In this document: in pieces, positions 35,955 through 39,450 of the stretch
Layout of the letters: every line of letters starts with the position of its first letter
Numbering within the stretch: position 1 is the first letter of the stretch
Source: Herbaspirillum autotrophicum
GTDB lineage: Bacteria > Pseudomonadota > Gammaproteobacteria > Burkholderiales > Burkholderiaceae_D
Reading direction: 5' to 3'
DNA: 39,450 bases
Assembly: GCF_001189915.1 (NCBI RefSeq)
Contig: NZ_LFLS01000044.1
Coordinates: forward strand, 1 to 39,450
The notes under the pieces: generated by a model
Told to the model about the DNA's origin: nothing
The model's input: only the letters and a program-made list of their open reading frames with translations
Databases searched by the model: none
Translations under genes and position numbers: made by a program

Positions 35955-37253
35955 TCATTCATCCAGACACTGCCGCAGATCGGCAGCAAAGCTGACGGCC
36001 TGACCGTCTTGCATGGTCGATACCGTAATGCGCAATGCCTGCACCCGCCCTTGCACATCAAACGAATCGCCGCTGCGCACCAGCCAGCCCCGCCGCGCCA
36101 GCCGATGCGCGACCTCGCGTGCATCCTGCTGCAACGGAATCCAGAGATTGAAGCCATCGGCGCCGGCGGTGGCCGTGATGCCCTGCGCCTGCAAGGCTTG
36201 GCGCAACTCGCGGCGACGCGCCGTATAGGCCGCCTTGGCCGCACCAATGCCGGCCGCCACCGCCGGCGCGGTCAGACAGACGCCGACCAGATCCTGCAAT
36301 AAATGACTGACCCAGGTCATGCCCGGCGCCAGCCGCAGACGCAAACGTTGTGCCGTCATGGCGTCACTGGCAACGAATGCCAGCCGCAAATCCGGGCCGA
36401 GCGCTTTGGAGACCGAACGGATCAGGGCCCAGCGGTGGGTCGACGGCGGAATGATGGAGTGATAGGCGGAGTCGCACAACAAGGCGAAATGATCATCAAC
36501 GATCACCAGCACATGCGGAAATTTTTTCAGCACGCGGCGCAAGGCCGTGGCCCGCGCTGCCGTCAGGCTGCAGCCGGTCGGATTGTGTGCGCGCGGCGTG
36601 ATCAAGACCGCCTGCGCGCCGCGTTGCAAGATATTTTCCAACGCCTGCGGCAGCATGCCCTGCTCATCAATCTCAACCCCGGTCGCCTGCAGGCCGGCGA
36701 TGCGCAAGGCATTGATGGTGCCAAGAAAACACGGTTCTTCCACCGCGATGCGATCCCCGGCCGCCAGATGCGCAGCAGCCAGCCGTTCAATGCCATCCAC
36801 CGCGCCATGACTCAGTTCCACCTGATAACCGGGCGGACAATCGCCATCGAACCAGCCAGCGGCCAGTTGCTGCAATTCCGCATTGATCGTTGCCGCCCCG
36901 TATAACCGCGGCGGCCGCTCCAGTTGCGACAACAATTCTGCCGCGCGCGGCAGCCATGCCGGATTCGGATTGCCGCTGGCCAGATCGATGAGCGGCGAAT
37001 CGGCGCCAGTCCCCTCCTGCTCTCCGGGTGTCGCCTGCCAGCAAATCGTGGTTCCCAATCGCCCTTGCGTCATGGCGATACCGGACGCCGTCAAACGCTT
37101 GTAAGCAGCCGCAACGGTATTGCGATTGACATCCAGTGCAATCGCCAGATCGCGTACCGGCGGCAATGTCTGCCCGGAAACGATACGCCCCGATTGCACC
37201 AGCTCGCGCACATTCTCAAAAATTTCTGACGCTGAATTACCCTTGATTTCCAT
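35955..37253 (-). CDS. MocR/GntR-type regulator with aminotransferase domain (PtsJ-like)
   Basis: A 432-aa regulator. Residues about 5-70 are a GntR winged helix (VSGQTLPPVRDLAIALDVNR, then NTVAAAYKRLTASG). Residues about 85-430 are a fold-type I aminotransferase domain that should bind pyridoxal phosphate: HNPTG (223-227), VDDHF (252-256), and the Schiff-base Lys K283 in SVSKALGPDLR. The overall sequence resembles PtsJ, which controls pyridoxal kinase in Salmonella (inference). AGGA lies 6 bases before the ATG. It is divergent from yggS with a 56-base gap carrying phased repeats, so it probably controls both itself and the yggS side. Confidence 0.9.
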   Translation of the reverse strand: MEIKGNSASEIFENVRELVQSGRIVSGQTLPPVRDLAIALDVNRNTVAAAYKRLTASGIAMTQGRLGTTICWQATPGEQEGTGADSPLIDLASGNPNPAWLPRAAELLSQLERPPRLYGAATINAELQQLAAGWFDGDCPPGYQVELSHGAVDGIERLAAAHLAAGDRIAVEEPCFLGTINALRIAGLQATGVEIDEQGMLPQALENILQRGAQAVLITPRAHNPTGCSLTAARATALRRVLKKFPHVLVIVDDHFALLCDSAYHSIIPPSTHRWALIRSVSKALGPDLRLAFVASDAMTAQRLRLRLAPGMTWVSHLLQDLVGVCLTAPAVAAGIGAAKAAYTARRRELRQALQAQGITATAGADGFNLWIPLQQDAREVAHRLARRGWLVRSGDSFDVQGRVQALRITVSTMQDGQAVSFAADLRQCLDE

Positions 37254-37254
37254 T

Positions 37255-37291
37255 TTGTCCTATGACAATATAAGATAACATCCATGACAAT
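37255..37291. promoter_or_regulatory. Candidate MocR operator: GACAA repeats in the divergent region
   Basis: The 56-base region between the MocR-type gene and yggS has ATGACAAT twice (37262-37269 and 37284-37291), 22 bases apart. It also has one inverted copy, TTGTC (37255-37259), that forms TTGTC - CTAT - GACAA with the first direct copy. Direct repeats about two helical turns apart are typical operators of MocR-type regulators. Confidence 0.6.
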
Positions 37292-37309
37292 CTATTCTAA
37301 GCGCTCGCC

Positions 37310-38119
37310 GTGACTTCTGCCACTCCACATTCATCTGCCGCCGGTGCGCATTATCCGCCGGCGCGCACCGTCGAAGATTTCCAGCGCAATCTGGCGGCGG
37401 TACGCTTGCGCATGGCCCAAGCATGTCTGCGTGTCGGCCGCGATCCGGCCAGTGTGCGCCTGCTGCCGGTCAGCAAGACTATCGATGAAGCACGCATCCG
37501 TCTGTCGTATGTCGCCGGCTGCCGCGAACTCGGTGAAAACAAGGTACAGGAAACCTTTCACAAATGGGAAGCGATGGCAGATCTGACCGACCTGCGCTGG
37601 TCGGTGATCGGCCATTTGCAAACCAACAAGGCCAAACTGGTCGCGCGTTGCGCCAGCGAATTCCAGGCACTCGACAGTCTGCGGGTCGCCGAGGCGCTGG
37701 AACGCCGGTTGCAGATCGAAGGCCGCGGACTGGACGTTTTCGTGCAAATCAATACGTCCGGAGAAGCCAGCAAGTACGGCCTGCAACCCGCTGAAGCCGC
37801 CAACTTCATTCAGGCGCTCGCGCCATTTTCGGCATTGCGCGTGCGTGGCTTGATGACGCTGGCGCTGCTGTCGGCCGAGACTGAAAAAGTACGTACCTGT
37901 TTTACGCTACTGCGCACATTACGCGAACAATTGCGCCAATCCTGCCCCGCCAGCGTCAGCCTCGACGAACTCTCAATGGGCATGTCAGGCGATTTCGAAA
38001 CTGCCATCGAAGAAGGTGCGACCGTGGTGCGGGTTGGTCAAGCCATTTATGGCGCCCGCAACACACCTGACCATTATTACTGGCCGGACGCGATTGACGC
38101 CGCGCCATCAATAACCTGA
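37310..38119 (+). CDS. yggS: YggS-family pyridoxal phosphate homeostasis protein
   Basis: PLP-binding protein (PLPBP/YggS/PROSC family) that keeps free pyridoxal phosphate in balance; it has no known catalytic activity. The Schiff-base Lys is K56 in VRLLPVSKTID. GENKVQE, WSVIGHLQTNKAK, VFVQINTSGEASKYG and LSMGMSGDFETAIEEGATVVR are family signatures. It is 269 aa, with about 20 extra residues at the N-terminus. The start must be GTG 37310, since the ATG a little upstream hits a stop. It is divergent from the MocR-type regulator. A second yggS, the one often found beside pilT or proC, may exist elsewhere. Confidence 0.93.
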   Translation: MTSATPHSSAAGAHYPPARTVEDFQRNLAAVRLRMAQACLRVGRDPASVRLLPVSKTIDEARIRLSYVAGCRELGENKVQETFHKWEAMADLTDLRWSVIGHLQTNKAKLVARCASEFQALDSLRVAEALERRLQIEGRGLDVFVQINTSGEASKYGLQPAEAANFIQALAPFSALRVRGLMTLALLSAETEKVRTCFTLLRTLREQLRQSCPASVSLDELSMGMSGDFETAIEEGATVVRVGQAIYGARNTPDHYYWPDAIDAAPSIT

Positions 38120-38189
38120 ACCGCCGGCGGGCGCAACACGCCTTCGTTTCAAACAGCACGAACACTGACACATTTCAAAGGACGCTCTC

Positions 38190-38834
38190 GTGTACATTCC
38201 TCCGCACTTCGCCGAACACCGCACCGAAGAAATCCATCGCATCATCACCACCCATCCGCTCGGCGTACTGGTGGTGAATGGCCCGGCCGGGCTCGACGCC
38301 AGCCACATCCCGTTCGACTTCGATGCCGCCAGCGGTGAACATGGCAGCTTGCTGGCGCACATCGCGCGCAGGAATCCCCTATGGCAAGACAGCAAGGATG
38401 GGGATGACGTCATGGTGATTTTCCGCGGTACGGATGCTTACGTTTCACCCAACTGGTATCCGAGCAAACACGAATTCCACCGGCAGGTACCGACCTGGAA
38501 TTATCAAGTGGTGCATGTGCACGGCAAGCTGCGCATTCGCGACGATGAAAAATTCCTGCGCCGGGTGGTGGCCCGTCTGACGCGTACCCATGAAGCCCGC
38601 TCCGGCCAGGAAAAGCCGTGGAAGATGGGGGATTCCGAGCCGGAATATATCGACCGCATGCTGGCCGCCATCGTCGGCATTGAAATCGATATCGAACGCT
38701 TCACTGCCGTCTCCAAACTCAATCAGCACAAAGACGAACGCGACCGCCTCGGCGTTGTGCAGGGCTTGCAGGGGCTGGGCCAGAATGACGCCGCCGAAGC
38801 CATGCTGCAGGCCGTGATTCCGCCCAAATCCTAA
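38190..38834 (+). CDS. FMN-binding PaiB-like protein
   Basis: A 214-aa protein of the FMN-binding negative regulator (PaiB) family, a split-barrel flavin fold related to pyridoxamine 5'-phosphate oxidase. It begins MYIPPHFAEHRTEEIHRIIT and has SHIPFDFDAASGEHGSLLAH, VMVIFRGTDAYVSPNWYPSK and VPTWNYQVVHVHGKLRI, all typical. The start is GTG 38190 with AAAGGA about 8 bases upstream. It follows yggS by 70 bases on the same strand. MocR-type genes beside PaiB-like genes are common; whether it acts as a regulator or an FMN enzyme is not settled. Confidence 0.9.
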   Translation: MYIPPHFAEHRTEEIHRIITTHPLGVLVVNGPAGLDASHIPFDFDAASGEHGSLLAHIARRNPLWQDSKDGDDVMVIFRGTDAYVSPNWYPSKHEFHRQVPTWNYQVVHVHGKLRIRDDEKFLRRVVARLTRTHEARSGQEKPWKMGDSEPEYIDRMLAAIVGIEIDIERFTAVSKLNQHKDERDRLGVVQGLQGLGQNDAAEAMLQAVIPPKS

Positions 38835-38839
38835 GCACT

Positions 38840-38855
38840 GATGCCGGGCGGCATC
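38840..38855 (+). terminator. Weak hairpin after the PaiB-like gene
   Basis: GATGCCG - GG - CGGCATC is a perfect 7-bp dyad 5 bases past the stop codon. Only TTC follows, so termination would be weak; the hairpin loop is also tight. The rest of the 207-base gap to the next gene shows nothing clear. Confidence 0.4.
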
Positions 38856-39041
38856 TTCAGGACGCAAACGCATGCCTTGACGACTTTGCGCGAAAAATGG
38901 ATGCGTATCGCTGTAATATTGTCCGCGTATGCCAACAGGCTCAGCACACTCAAAGCCTTATGACGATAGCGCATATTGCGACACCATTGTCCCTGTCGGA
39001 TACAGCGAAAACAACTTGCTCCTTATTTCGAGAAACACGCC

Positions 39042-39440
39042 ATGACCAGCACACAAGCAACCGGCCCTTTTGAAGTCAAGCTGAATCCCGAACCGCTGAG
39101 CGACATTGCCGGCAAAACAGGCTTGGGCCGCCTGTCCCTCGACAAGAAATTTCAAGGCGACCTCGAGGCCGTCAGCCAAGGCGAAATGCTCTCTTTCCGC
39201 AGCAGCGTGCAGGGTTCGGCGGGCTACGTGGCGATGGAGACCGTCACCGGCACGCTGCATGGCCGCCACGGCAGTTTTGTGTTGCAGCACAGCGCGACGA
39301 TGACGCAAGGCGTGCCGGAGCAGTCAATTACCGTGGTACCCGATTCAGGCACCGGTGAACTGGCAGGACTGAGCGGCCGCCTGCTGATTACTATCGAGGA
39401 AGGTCAGCATGCTTACCGGTTTGATTACACACTGCCCTGA
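39042..39440 (+). CDS. DUF3224 family protein
   Basis: A 132-aa beta-rich protein starting MTSTQATGPFEVKLNPEPLS, with RLSLDKKFQGDLEAVSQGEM, YVAMETVTGTLHGRHGSFVL, QHSATMTQG and GTGELAGLSGRLLI. These segments are the DUF3224 signature; the fold resembles allene oxide cyclase-like barrels in related families (inference). The function is unknown. I chose ATG 39042; the frame is open to 38976, but the extra residues do not match the family. The gene is complete and stops 10 bases before the window ends. Confidence 0.88.
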   Translation: MTSTQATGPFEVKLNPEPLSDIAGKTGLGRLSLDKKFQGDLEAVSQGEMLSFRSSVQGSAGYVAMETVTGTLHGRHGSFVLQHSATMTQGVPEQSITVVPDSGTGELAGLSGRLLITIEEGQHAYRFDYTLP

Positions 39441-39450
39441 ACGCACTTGG

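Overview
The window looks like the chromosome of a betaproteobacterium of the order Burkholderiales. The gene order and protein sequences suggest Oxalobacteraceae (Herminiimonas, Janthinobacterium or Collimonas type). This rests on the order yceD-rpmF-plsX-fabHDG-acpP-fabF, rpoE-rseA-mucB-degP, lepA-lepB-rnc-era-recO-pdxJ-acpS-nagZ and uvrC-pgsA-tRNA; the genus is inference. I saw no insertion sequence, phage gene, rRNA or CRISPR array.

Positions 1 to about 25.5 kb are almost entirely minus-strand housekeeping genes. Read in the direction of transcription: a strong promoter at 25.55 kb starts yceD and rpmF. The fatty acid and phospholipid genes plsX, fabH, fabD, fabG, acpP and fabF follow, then a YgfX-like membrane protein. 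Next come the envelope-stress sigma factor rpoE with its regulators rseA and mucB and the protease degP, then a small glutaredoxin-like gene. The translation and processing run lepA, lepB, rnc, era, recO follows, with a benE-type transporter inserted before pdxJ, acpS and nagZ. The strand ends with uvrC, pgsA, a tRNA-Gly / tRNA-Cys / tRNA-Gly cluster, a cheV gene and one gene cut by the window edge.

From 25.6 kb to the end the genes are a mixed-strand accessory mosaic: maf, a DUF1289 protein, a small lipoprotein, an HPP-CBS membrane protein, a MarR regulator and a membrane diguanylate cyclase. A five-gene plus-strand cluster (30.95-34.83 kb) then encodes a Sel1-repeat envelope protein, an ExbB/TolQ-like channel subunit, a DUF2149 protein resembling ExbD, a NarX-type sensor kinase and a NarL-type regulator. 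After a cupin and a small unknown protein comes a vitamin-B6-flavoured group: a MocR/PtsJ-type regulator, divergent yggS and an FMN-binding PaiB-like protein, then a DUF3224 protein.

The most interesting signals are four. (1) A candidate small RNA at about 26.54-26.64 kb has two anti-Shine-Dalgarno motifs, one in a hairpin loop; 11 nt of it are perfectly complementary to the 5' leader of the small lipoprotein gene just upstream. (2) The Sel1/ExbB-like/DUF2149/two-component cluster looks like an undescribed ion-driven envelope system. (3) A terminator-like hairpin sits only about 21 nt before lepA. (4) Phased GACAA repeats lie between the MocR regulator and yggS.
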